A DNA stretch of 64,000 nt. It comes from Micropruina sp. (GTDB taxonomy: Bacteria; Actinomycetota; Actinomycetes; Propionibacteriales; Propionibacteriaceae). Positions 1 through 7,976 of the stretch are shown piece after piece; the first letter of the stretch is position 1; every line of letters starts with the position of its first letter. The translations under genes and the position numbers were made by a program. Where the stretch lies: assembly GCA_016711205.1 (NCBI GenBank), contig JADJTM010000001.1, positions 1,054,001-1,118,000 of the forward strand. Reading direction: 5' to 3'. The notes beneath the pieces were generated by a model. It was given only the letters and a program-made list of their open reading frames with translations. It was not told where the DNA came from and did not search any database.

Positions 1-206
1 CGGCCGCCGAGGCCGCTGCCCAGCAACTCCGTGCCGACCAGCTGGAACGCGACTTCTGGGGCCGCACGTTCCCGGTGCTGCTGCTGGTTGCGGCCCTGCC
101 CACCCTGCTTTCCGCCGTACGTGCCCAGCGCCGGCTCGCCCCGGCGTCTGAACGACCGGACGCCGCACCAAAGATCGAATCAAGGAGGAATCTCAATGTC
201 TCGTAA
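1..206 (+). CDS. C-terminal end of a membrane protein, probably iron permease EfeU (partial)
   Basis: The window opens inside a frame (in phase with position 3) that ends at the TAA at 204-206. About 67 residues are visible: an Ala/Gln-rich charged stretch, one hydrophobic segment (FPVLLLVAALPTLLSAV) and a basic tail, as expected for the last helix and cytoplasmic end of a permease. The stop lies 11 bp inside the following efeO start, so the genes are translationally linked. The identity as EfeU (FTR1-type iron permease) is inferred from the usual efeU-efeO-efeB order; no FTR1 REXXE motif is in view because only the tail is present. Confidence 0.55.
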   Translation, partial: AAEAAAQQLRADQLERDFWGRTFPVLLLVAALPTLLSAVRAQRRLAPASERPDAAPKIESRRNLNVS

Positions 207-1449
207 GCTCCGAGCCGCTGTCGGCCTCACCGTGGCCGCGGTGGCCCTCACCACCGCGGCGTGTGCCACCACCGCCCCCACCACAGCGGGCACCAGCACA
301 GCCCCAGCCGCGTCCGGCGCAGCTGACGGCTCCGCGCCGGTGAGCAACGGCGCCGCCCAGATCAAGGTCACCCTGACCAACAACGGCAACGACACGTGCA
401 CCCCCGACTTCACCACCGCCGCCGCGGGGCCGGTCACGTTCACCGTCGAGAACCTCAGCGCCGCGGCCATCACCGAGGTCGAGCTGCAGAACGAACTGAA
501 GATCCTCGGCGAGAAGGAGAACCTGGCGCCGGGCCTGCCCGCGTCCAGCTTCACCGTGACCCTGGACGGCGGCTCGTACACCCTGTACTGCCTGGGCGCC
601 ACTCCCGAAACGCAGACGTTCACCGTCACAGGCCAGGCCGCCGCGGCACCCACCGGCAGCACCGCCAGCCTGCTCAACCAGGGCACCACGGACTACGCCA
701 CCTGGGTGGTCGGGCAGTCCGAAGAGTTGCAGGTCGCCGTCACCAACCTGAAGGCCGCGATCGACGCCGGCGACCTGGCCAAGTCGAAGACCGCGTACGT
801 GAACGCGCGCACCTTCTACGAGAAGATCGAATCCGACGTCGAGGGCTTCGTGATGCCCGGCTTCAAGGTGAGCGACAACAAGGGCAACCTCGACTACCTG
901 ATAGATATGCGGGCGTCCAATCTGGACGAGGCGGTGGGCTGGTCGGGCTTCCACGCGATCGAGCGTGACCTGTGGAAGACCGGTGCGATCGGCGCCGCGA
1001 CCAAGAAGTACGCCGCCGACCTCGACACCAACGTCGGCAAGCTGGTCGTGGTGGTGAAGACCCTCGAGTTCAAGCCCGAGGATCTGGCCAACGGTGCCGC
1101 CGCCCTGCTCGAAGAGGTGCAGTCGAACAAGATCACCGGCGAGGAGGAGGAGTTCAGCCACACCGACCTGTCGGACTTCGCCGCCAACGTCGAGGGTGCC
1201 CGGCAGGCGTTCGCCTACCTTCAGCCCGGCCTGGAGAAGATCGACGCCGACCTGATGACGAGCGTCGTCACTCAGTTCGGCAACGTGGACGCCGAGTTGG
1301 CCGAGTTGCGCGACAACTCCGCACCGGGTGGCTACCTGGTGTGGAACGAGGCCAACCGGGCCAAGCACCGCAAGGCCCTGAGCCAGGCGGTGCTGGGGCT
1401 GCAGCAGCCGATGCAGAAGATCGCCGAAAAGGTCGCCACCGCCAAGTGA
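196..1449 (+). CDS. efeO: EfeO, iron uptake system lipoprotein (cupredoxin + M75/imelysin-like domain)
   Basis: EfeO binds iron outside the membrane and works with the EfeU permease and EfeB peroxidase. The ATG at 196 follows an AAGGAGG Shine-Dalgarno at 183-189; an upstream in-frame ATG at 31 has no such support and lies in the permease gene. The 417-residue product starts with a lipoprotein signal (lipobox LTTAAC, Cys23), followed by a Ser/Thr/Ala linker, a cupredoxin-like domain (about 55-145) and the C-terminal M75 domain (about 150-415). The M75 HXXE signature is H253-A-I-E256 in the context GFHAIERDLW. It is the middle gene of an efeUOB operon; efeB starts 28 bp downstream. Confidence 0.95.
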   Translation: MSRKLRAAVGLTVAAVALTTAACATTAPTTAGTSTAPAASGAADGSAPVSNGAAQIKVTLTNNGNDTCTPDFTTAAAGPVTFTVENLSAAAITEVELQNELKILGEKENLAPGLPASSFTVTLDGGSYTLYCLGATPETQTFTVTGQAAAAPTGSTASLLNQGTTDYATWVVGQSEELQVAVTNLKAAIDAGDLAKSKTAYVNARTFYEKIESDVEGFVMPGFKVSDNKGNLDYLIDMRASNLDEAVGWSGFHAIERDLWKTGAIGAATKKYAADLDTNVGKLVVVVKTLEFKPEDLANGAAALLEEVQSNKITGEEEEFSHTDLSDFAANVEGARQAFAYLQPGLEKIDADLMTSVVTQFGNVDAELAELRDNSAPGGYLVWNEANRAKHRKALSQAVLGLQQPMQKIAEKVATAK

Positions 1450-1477
1450 GCGACGCATCGCAGGGGAATGAAGGGTC

Positions 1478-2806
1478 ATGACCGAGAACGCTGACGAACC
1501 CGCGCGGGCTGCTGCCGGGCCAGCATCGTCCGAGGGTGCTCAAGCCAGCACCGCCGCCGTCTCGCGGCGCCGACTGATCGTCGGTGCCGCGGGCACGGCC
1601 GCGGCGGGGGCAGCGCTCGGCGCCGGCGTGACCGCCGCGGTGCTGGGCTCGAACGAGCGCGGGGCGGCGTCCGTGCCGGGGGCGAGCGGCACCGACTCGG
1701 TCGACCTGACCCGGAGCGTCCCCTTCTACGACCAGGTGCACCAAGTCGGCATCCGGACGCCCCCGCAGCGGCACTGCGTCTACATGACGTTCAACCTGAC
1801 CGCCGGTGCGACCCAGCAGTCGTTGCAGGTGCTGCTGGCCCGCTGGTCGGCGGCGATCTCGCAGCTCGTCCAGGGCAAGTCGATCGGACCGATCGAGCCC
1901 TCCCGTCCGGACGCGGTCAGCGTCGACACCGGCGAGGCGTCCGGGCTGGCGCCGGCCTCGCTGACCGTGACCGTGGGCCTGGGTCCGGGTGTGTTCGACG
2001 ACCGGTTCGGGCTGGCCGCGAAGCGTCCGGCACTGCTGGCGAACCTGCCGCGCATTCCCGGTGACGTGCTGCAGCCCGGGCTGACCGGCGGCGACCTGTC
2101 GCTGCAGGCCTGCGCGGACGACCCTCAGGTGGCGTATCACGCGGTGCGCAACCTGGCCCGCATGGTGACCAGCACGGCGCAGACGCACTGGGTGGTGCTC
2201 GGTTTCGGACGAGCCAGCGCCGGCCCGGGCCAAGAGACGCCGCGCAACCTGATGGGCTTCAAGGACGGCACCCGCAACGTGTCGACCGACGTCGATTATG
2301 AGAGCTTCGTCTGGTTGAAGGACGCCGACTGGATGACCGGCGGCACCTATCAGGTGGCGCGCAAGGTGCTGATGACGATCGAGACCTGGGACTTCGATCG
2401 CATCTCGGACCAGCAGCGCATCTTCGGCCGCACCAAGCTCGAGGGCGCTCCCCTCTCGGGCACCAAGGAGTTCGACACCCCCGACTTCGCCCTCAAGGCG
2501 GACGGCGCGCACGTCATCGACCAGGCCTCGCACATCGCGCTGGCCGCCCCCGAGAACAACGGCGGGGTGAAGATCCTGCGCCGCGGCTACAACTTCACCG
2601 ACGGACTCAACTCCCAAGGCCTGCTGGACGCCGGGCTGCTGTTCCTGACTTACCAGAACGATCCGCAGCACTTCGTGGGCCTGCAGCAGAAGCTCGGCAG
2701 CTTCGACCTGCTCAACGAGTACATCCGGCACGTCGGCTCGGCCATCTTCGCCATCCCGCCCAGCCCGAAGGCGGGCCGCTACATCGCCCAGGAGCTGTTC
2801 GAGTAG
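1478..2806 (+). CDS. efeB: EfeB, Tat-exported Dyp-type haem peroxidase / deferrochelatase
   Basis: EfeB is the haem-dependent peroxidase of the EfeUOB system, exported folded; in other bacteria it oxidises ferrous iron or releases iron from haem. The 442-residue protein has a long N-terminal arm with a twin-arginine signal (S29-R30-R31-R32-L33) and a hydrophobic Ala/Gly stretch. The Dyp-family GXXDG motif is G260-F-K-D-G264 in NLMGFKDGTRN. The probable proximal haem ligand is H352 in SHIALAAPEN. The ATG at 1478 is preceded by a purine-rich AGGGGAATGAAGGG ribosome site. It closes the iron operon; a palindromic repeat array starts 32 bp after the stop. Confidence 0.95.
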   Translation: MTENADEPARAAAGPASSEGAQASTAAVSRRRLIVGAAGTAAAGAALGAGVTAAVLGSNERGAASVPGASGTDSVDLTRSVPFYDQVHQVGIRTPPQRHCVYMTFNLTAGATQQSLQVLLARWSAAISQLVQGKSIGPIEPSRPDAVSVDTGEASGLAPASLTVTVGLGPGVFDDRFGLAAKRPALLANLPRIPGDVLQPGLTGGDLSLQACADDPQVAYHAVRNLARMVTSTAQTHWVVLGFGRASAGPGQETPRNLMGFKDGTRNVSTDVDYESFVWLKDADWMTGGTYQVARKVLMTIETWDFDRISDQQRIFGRTKLEGAPLSGTKEFDTPDFALKADGAHVIDQASHIALAAPENNGGVKILRRGYNFTDGLNSQGLLDAGLLFLTYQNDPQHFVGLQQKLGSFDLLNEYIRHVGSAIFAIPPSPKAGRYIAQELFE

Positions 2807-2837
2807 TCGGACGAGCGGAGACGCGTCGCTACCACCC

Positions 2838-3869
2838 GTCATCCCGGCGAGCCGGGATCTCCGCCTTACCGTCATCCCGGCGAATGGCCGGGACCTCCGC
2901 CCCACCCGTCATCCCGGCTGTGCCGGGATCTCGGCGCCGAGCGTGACCGCTGCGATCTCCGCGCCGAGCTTGCCCGTTACGTTCGCTTCGTGGTCAGATC
3001 CCGGCTTGCGCCGGGATGACGAGCGTGGGATTACGTCATCCCGGCGAATGCCGGGATCTCCGCCCCACCCGTCATCCCGGCGGGCGCCCCGGATCTCCGC
3101 GCCGAGCTTCCCCGTTACGTTCGCCTCGTGGTCAGATCCCGGCCTTCGCCGGGATGACGAGCGTGGGATTACGTCATCCCGACGGGCGCCCCGGATCTCC
3201 GCGCCGATCTTGCCCGTTACGTTCGCTTCGTGGTCAGATCTCGGCTTGCGCCGGGATGACGAGCGTGGGATTACGTCATCCCGACGGGCGCCGCGGATCT
3301 CCGCGCCGAGCTTGACCGTTGCGTTCGCCTGGTGGTCAGATCCCGGCTTGCGCCGGGATAACGAGCGTGGGATTACGTCATCCCGGCGGGCGCCCCGGAT
3401 CTCCGCGCCGAGCGTGACCGTTACGTTCGCTTCGTGGTCAGATCTCGGCTTGCGCCGGGATGACGAGCGTGGGTTTCCGTCATCCCGGCGGGCGCCCCGG
3501 ATCTCCCCGCCGAGCTTGCCCGTTACGTTCGCCTCGTGGTCAGATCCCGGCCTTCGCCGGGACGACGAGCGTGGGATTCCGTCATCCCGACGGGCGCCCC
3601 GGATCTCCCCGCCGAGCTTGCCCGTTACGTTCTCCCCGTGGTCAGATCCCGGCTCGCGCTGGGACGACGAGCGTGGGTTTCCGTCATCCCGGCGGATGCC
3701 GGGATCTCCGCGCCGAGCTTGACCGTTTCGCCCCGTGGTCAGATCCCGGCTCGCGCCGGGACGACGAGCGTGGGTTTCCGTCATCCCGGCGGATGCCGGG
3801 ATCTCCGCGCCGAGCTTGACCGTTGCGTTCGCTTCGTGATCAGATCCCGGCCTTCGCCGGGATGACGAG
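2838..3869. repeat. Tandem array of REP-like palindromes, period about 102 bp
   Basis: The region between efeB and the next gene (2807-3998) is almost wholly repeat. Each unit carries two hairpins: one with ATCCCGGC facing GCCGGGAT, the other GATCCCGG facing CCGGGATGA. The shared phrase TGGTCAGATC begins at 2991, 3129, 3231, 3333, 3435, 3537, 3639, 3736 and, as TGATCAGATC, at 3837. The spacing is 102 bp for most of the array. Because 102 is divisible by three, long open frames run through on both strands (for example 2909-3904 minus and 2943-3722 plus); these are repeat artefacts. 3870-3998 holds only the upstream region of the next gene. Confidence 0.95.
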
Positions 3870-3998
3870 TGGGTTCTTGGCCGCTGATACCCGCCTGCGC
3901 ACAACTACGCCCACCGGTATCTGCCCTCCCCTCGTCCGCTCTCACCAGCCAGGCAACCAAGCCCGGCCGATCGAGCCGGCTGACGAGGGGAAACACCT

Positions 3999-5633
3999 AT
4001 GACCCAGTCCTGTCCCACTCCCACGCGCAGCACCCGAATCGGGCTGCGCGCTCTCGCCGTCGGCGTCGCCGCGCTGGCGGGCCTGACCACTCTGCCCAGC
4101 GCCACCCCGTCCGCGCAGGCGGTTCCGGTCCGCACCCAGAACGGCTGGTCGGTGCTGCTCTGCAAGATGTCGGACGTCGCCACCTCACCCCAGCCGGCCA
4201 GCTTCTTTGAGCGCTTCTTCGGCGCCGCCGGAGCCGGCCAGGGCGGTCTGTACGACTACTTCAACGATCAGAGTTACGGCCGAGTGAAGATCGCCGCGGA
4301 CGTCCGGGGCTGGTACACGATGCCGTACACGCGGGCCACCGAGGCCGCCAAGAGCCGCTGGGACAAGATCAACGATTGCGTCAACACCGCCGCCGCCAAC
4401 GGCTACTCGGTGCCAGCCGGCAACCGGATCGCGGTGATCATCAACGCACAGATGGATTCGGGGGCCGCCGGCGGACGGGTGCTGCTCGACCCGCTCGCCT
4501 GGGACGTGCGCTTCGCCTCCCACGAGATGGCCCACGGCTACGAGCTGGGTCACTCGTTCAGCAATGACCTGACCTACCAGAACGCGACGTGGTCGCAGCC
4601 CGGCGAGTACGACGACATGTGGGACCAGATGAGCGCCCAGCATGTGTACAGCGTCAACAACGGCACCTTCGGTGAGACCGGCGTGGGCCTCAACGCGTTC
4701 AACCGCGACAAGCTGGGCTGGCTGCCGTCCAACAAGGTGCGCACGTTCGGTTCCGGCGGTGAGACCTCGGCCACGGTGCGGCTGGCGCCGTTGCAGTCGC
4801 GCACGCGCAGCGGGTCATTGCTGGTGCGGGTGCCGTTCAATCCGGGAGACCTGTTCAACTACTACACCGTCGAGTACCAGCAGAAGAAGGGCTGGTCGCG
4901 GGCCATTCCGAAGAGCACGGTGCTGATCCACGAAGTCAAGAACGGCACTCCCACGCTGCTGCGGTCGCTGGGCACCGCGGGCAAGCCGCCGGCTCAGTCG
5001 GTCAGCGCGAACGGTGTGTCGATCAGGGTGCTGACCACCGGCAAGACGGCCACTGTCAGGATCACCTCACAGATCGCCGACCGCTGCCTGCTGGGCTGGG
5101 TGTGGCGCGAGGCGCGTTCCAGCGATCATGTGTGCGTCACCGGAGCGACCCGCTCACAGGTGGCGGCGGATAATGCCGTGAAGGCGTCACGGTGGGTGAA
5201 CGGCGCGTACGGTCCGCACACCTGCGTGCAGGGCTACGTGTGGCGTGAGGCGTACAGCGGGGACGACGTGTGCGTCACCGGTGCGCAGCGCACCCAGGCC
5301 AGAGCCGACAACGCGGCAGCGGCCTCGCGGCGCAACCCGGCACGGCTGGTCTACGGACCCAACACCTGCGCGGTCGGCTACGTGTGGCGCGAGGGCGATC
5401 CGTTCGACTACGTGTGCGTGACCGGCGCAACCCGCACGCAGGTCCGGGCGGACAACGCGGTGAAGTCCAGCCGCTGGGTGAGTGGGGCATATGGTCCGCA
5501 CACCTGCACTTTCGGCTACGTGTGGCGTGAGGCATGGGTGGGCGACGACGTGTGCGTCACCGGTACCCAGCGCACGCAGGCCCGCGTGGACAACGCCGAG
5601 GTGCGCAACCGGGTGGCCCGGATCTCGGGCTGA
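3999..5633 (+). CDS. Secreted zinc metalloprotease-like protein with four C-terminal WRE/CVT repeats
   Basis: A signal peptide (basic start, hydrophobic core, PSAQA cleavage region near residue 40) is followed by an M6-like catalytic region. The zinc motif HEMAHGYELGH gives H175, E176, H179 and H185. After about residue 355 come four copies of a roughly 40-residue module with the pattern GYVWREA...DXVCVTG...R...ADN and an intervening YGPHTC, each with two Cys. Such modules occur in many secreted actinobacterial proteins and are probably surface or carbohydrate binding (inference). The ATG at 3999 sits behind GAGGGG. It appears to be a monocistronic unit ending at the hairpin at 5655-5686. The substrate is unknown. 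Confidence 0.85.
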   Translation: MTQSCPTPTRSTRIGLRALAVGVAALAGLTTLPSATPSAQAVPVRTQNGWSVLLCKMSDVATSPQPASFFERFFGAAGAGQGGLYDYFNDQSYGRVKIAADVRGWYTMPYTRATEAAKSRWDKINDCVNTAAANGYSVPAGNRIAVIINAQMDSGAAGGRVLLDPLAWDVRFASHEMAHGYELGHSFSNDLTYQNATWSQPGEYDDMWDQMSAQHVYSVNNGTFGETGVGLNAFNRDKLGWLPSNKVRTFGSGGETSATVRLAPLQSRTRSGSLLVRVPFNPGDLFNYYTVEYQQKKGWSRAIPKSTVLIHEVKNGTPTLLRSLGTAGKPPAQSVSANGVSIRVLTTGKTATVRITSQIADRCLLGWVWREARSSDHVCVTGATRSQVAADNAVKASRWVNGAYGPHTCVQGYVWREAYSGDDVCVTGAQRTQARADNAAAASRRNPARLVYGPNTCAVGYVWREGDPFDYVCVTGATRTQVRADNAVKSSRWVSGAYGPHTCTFGYVWREAWVGDDVCVTGTQRTQARVDNAEVRNRVARISG

Positions 5634-5654
5634 TCCTCGACCGGTCTCGCACAA

Positions 5655-5686
5655 CCGCGGCCCTGGGATAACTCCCAGGGCCGCGG
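5655..5686 (+). terminator. Strong hairpin terminator after the metalloprotease gene
   Basis: A perfect 14-bp stem (CCGCGGCCCTGGGA at 5655-5668 against 5673-5686) closes a TAAC loop 21 bp after the stop codon. It lacks a clear U-tract, as is common for actinobacterial terminators. Confidence 0.8.
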
Positions 5687-5827
5687 CTTGCGTTGACCTC
5701 GGCCGACCAGTTCGGACGGTGTTGGCTCGGCCGAGCAGCCTGCTCCCAGTCGGGACGCAACAGCGGCCGGTGGTGTCGCCGGCGGCCTGCTGAGGCGTAG
5801 CTTGCTGCTGAACCGAAGGAGCAGGCC

Positions 5828-7120
5828 ATCACCAACTCAGCATCCGCAGACCAGCCGGCCCAGCCGGCCCAGCCGCCACAGCCGGACGTCGGGGCGCTCG
5901 CGAAGCTGTCGGCGCTCGGGCTGGTTGTGGGCGTGGTCGTCGGCATCGGTGCCGCCGGCTTCGTCGCCGCGCAGCACCACATCACGCACCTGCTGTGGCA
6001 AACCCTGCCCCACCAACTCGGCCTCGCCGAGGCGCCCGCCTGGCTGGTCGTGCTGCTGCCCATACTCGGCGCGCTGCTGACCTTCGCAGCGATGCGTCTC
6101 CCCGGTGGCGGCGGCCATTCGCCGCTGGACGACATGGCGCTCGACGTCGGCCCGAAGGAGGTGGCCTCGGTACTGCTGGCGTCGTTGGCGAGCCTGTGCT
6201 TCGGCGCTGTGCTGGGCCCCGAGGCTCCCCTGTTGGCCATCGGTACGGCCATCGGGGCCGGCCTGTTTCGCACGCAACCCCCGGCCAGGCAGGTGATGAT
6301 GCTCGTGGGCGCCATGGCTGCGATCGGGGCGGTGTTCGGCAACCCCCTGATCACCGTCATCCTGCTCCTGGAGATGGTCCTGATCACCGGTGCCCCACTG
6401 GCCACCCCGACGGTGCTGCTGCCCGCGCTCTGTGGGCTCGGCGGCAGCTACCTGCTGCAGGTCGGCGTCGGGGGCTGGACGGGGCTGGGTGACGTCCGTC
6501 TGGGCCTGCCCGGGCTTCCCCGCTACGAGAACGTCCGCCTGATCGACCTCGGCGTCGGGCTGGTGCTCGCCGTTGTGGTGGCGGTCATCGCGGTGCTGGC
6601 CCGCCGAGCCGGTGATTGGATCGCGATCTTGGCCAGGTCCGCCCCGCTACGCACGCTCCTGGCCGCGGGAGCGATCACCGGAGGCTTGGCCGCGGCCGTG
6701 TCGGCGGTGACCGGCGGTGGGCCGCAACTGATCCTGTTCGCCGGCCAGACGGCGATGCTGGACTACCTGGCCCTGGGGTCGGTCGCGACGGCAGGTCTGG
6801 TGTTGCTCGCCAAGGTCGCCGCGTACGCGGCCTGCATGGGTGGCGGCTTCAGGGGTGGCGCGCTCTTTCCCGTGATCGCCATCGGCACGATTCTCGCTGT
6901 GATGACCGGCCTGGTGACGGGTACGGCCGGGCTGCCGGCCTTTCTGGCCACCGCAATCGCCGCGGCGGTCGCCGCCACGATGCGACTCCCCTTCTCGGCG
7001 CTGCTGCTCGGCGTTCTGCTCACCATCTCAGCGGGCCCGGCGATCACCGTTCCGGCGATCCTCGGTGCCGTGGTGGGCCTGCTGGTCAGGATGGCTGCTG
7101 ATCGGCGTCGGGCTGACTGA
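5828..7120 (+). CDS. ClC-family chloride channel/antiporter, apparent AUC start
   Basis: A polytopic protein of about 430 residues with ClC-family features: GPEAPLLAIGTAIGAG in place of the GREGP selectivity segment, GNPLITVILLLEM, and GGFRGGALFP near the second anion-site loop. The start is unusual. AAGGAG at 5816-5821 with a 6-nt spacer points exactly to ATC at 5828. The frame is stopped upstream by TAG at 5798, and no ATG, GTG or TTG occurs between. The first canonical start is GTG at 5927, which has no ribosome site and would remove a Pro/Gln-rich N-terminus and part of the first helix. The 3' end overlaps the convergent K+ channel gene by 35 bp. Confidence 0.85.
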   Translation: MTNSASADQPAQPAQPPQPDVGALAKLSALGLVVGVVVGIGAAGFVAAQHHITHLLWQTLPHQLGLAEAPAWLVVLLPILGALLTFAAMRLPGGGGHSPLDDMALDVGPKEVASVLLASLASLCFGAVLGPEAPLLAIGTAIGAGLFRTQPPARQVMMLVGAMAAIGAVFGNPLITVILLLEMVLITGAPLATPTVLLPALCGLGGSYLLQVGVGGWTGLGDVRLGLPGLPRYENVRLIDLGVGLVLAVVVAVIAVLARRAGDWIAILARSAPLRTLLAAGAITGGLAAAVSAVTGGGPQLILFAGQTAMLDYLALGSVATAGLVLLAKVAAYAACMGGGFRGGALFPVIAIGTILAVMTGLVTGTAGLPAFLATAIAAAVAATMRLPFSALLLGVLLTISAGPAITVPAILGAVVGLLVRMAADRRRAD

Positions 7121-7706
7121 GGGTGGCCGGGTCGGCAGCCGTTGGCTCGTCGACGCCGACCTTCCGCACGCGCTCCTGGAACAGGGCGAGCACACTCGCG
7201 ACGAAGACCAGGCTGAAGGCGAGCTGCACCGTGACCAGTAGGCGTCCGTTTTGGCCGACTGCGTGGATGTCCCCATACCCGACCGTCGTCATCGTGGTCA
7301 GGGAGAAGTACAGGGCGTCCAGCCGGGTGTTCAGTCCCTCGAACTCGCCGGGATTACGGATCGCCATCACGAAGTAGCCGAGGGCGAACAGCACCAGGAC
7401 CAGTTCGAAGGCCAGCAGCAGTTGCATCGGACGCAGCTGCCGCTGTCCGCGTCGCTGTTCGTCGTACACGACCCACCCGATCATGCCGAGGCAGCAGAAC
7501 ACGACGCCCAGTCCCAACGCCCCTCCGATCGGAGCTTCGTCGGTCGAGATGGGCAGAGCGAAGTAGCCCAGCACCACCGCGAACGGCAGGATGAACTGGT
7601 TCATCGCGGTTCGCCAACGACTGCGGGCGCCGCCATCGCTTCGGCTCGAGCCTCTGGTCACGGCCCCAATCTCAGCGTCCCGGAGGGTGTCGCGGGGCGC
7701 CGACAC
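7086..7706 (-). CDS. Potassium channel protein with TVGYGD selectivity filter
   Basis: A 206-residue membrane protein with about four hydrophobic segments and one pore loop. The K+ filter is in the segment SLTTMTTVGYGDIHAVGQ before the last helix, which places it in the Ion_trans_2 family. No RCK/TrkA-N regulatory domain follows; the C-terminus is a short Pro/Asp/Gln tail. The first 34 residues are hydrophilic, so an internal ATG at 7604 (MNQFILPF) is an alternative start. Its last 35 bp overlap the 3' end of the chloride channel gene on the other strand. Confidence 0.85.
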   Translation of the reverse strand: MSAPRDTLRDAEIGAVTRGSSRSDGGARSRWRTAMNQFILPFAVVLGYFALPISTDEAPIGGALGLGVVFCCLGMIGWVVYDEQRRGQRQLRPMQLLLAFELVLVLFALGYFVMAIRNPGEFEGLNTRLDALYFSLTTMTTVGYGDIHAVGQNGRLLVTVQLAFSLVFVASVLALFQERVRKVGVDEPTAADPATLSQPDADQQPS

Positions 7707-7838
7707 GCCACCTTCTCGAGCAGACCACCGGGTGTGTCGCCGGTCCTCCTACCGCCGGGCCGCCCAACAGGTCATGCTGGGTGCTGGCGCCGGCTGATGG
7801 CACGCGGCGGCGGTCGCGTTCAGGAGAGGATGCTGGCA

Positions 7839-7976
7839 ATGGGCTTCTGGGACTTGGGGTGGTTGACGATCTGGGGGACGTGCTTCGTCCTCTACCTGAT
7901 GGTTCTTGCTCAGGTCATCGTGGATAGCACTGCACCCGCGTTCGACACGCCACTGACTGAGGCGCGGGTCTTGTGA
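7839..7976 (+). CDS. Very small single-helix membrane protein
   Basis: A 45-codon frame encodes MGFWDLGWLTIWGTCFVLYL and a short polar tail. The start at 7839 has GAGAGG nine bases upstream; an ATG three codons earlier (7830) is too close to that site. The sequence resembles the first helix of actinobacterial short membrane proteins with a FWDxxW...IWGFxFxAYL pattern, but the rest of that family is missing, so this is either a genuine microprotein or a stub. Its stop overlaps the ATG of the next gene (TGATG at 7974-7978), which suggests translational coupling and supports its being translated. Confidence 0.5.
   Translation: MGFWDLGWLTIWGTCFVLYLMVLAQVIVDSTAPAFDTPLTEARVL

Noticed and set aside
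193..1479. 428-residue frame opposite efeO
   Set aside because: Shadow of a GC-rich gene; efeO is certain from its motifs.
2838..3869. CRISPR array
   Set aside because: Units are repetitive over their whole length with no unique spacers, and no cas gene is present.
2909..3904. 331-residue open frame on the minus strand (and 259 residues on the plus strand at 2943-3722)
   Set aside because: Both are translations of the 102-bp tandem palindromic repeat, whose length is a multiple of three; no ribosome site and no protein-like composition.
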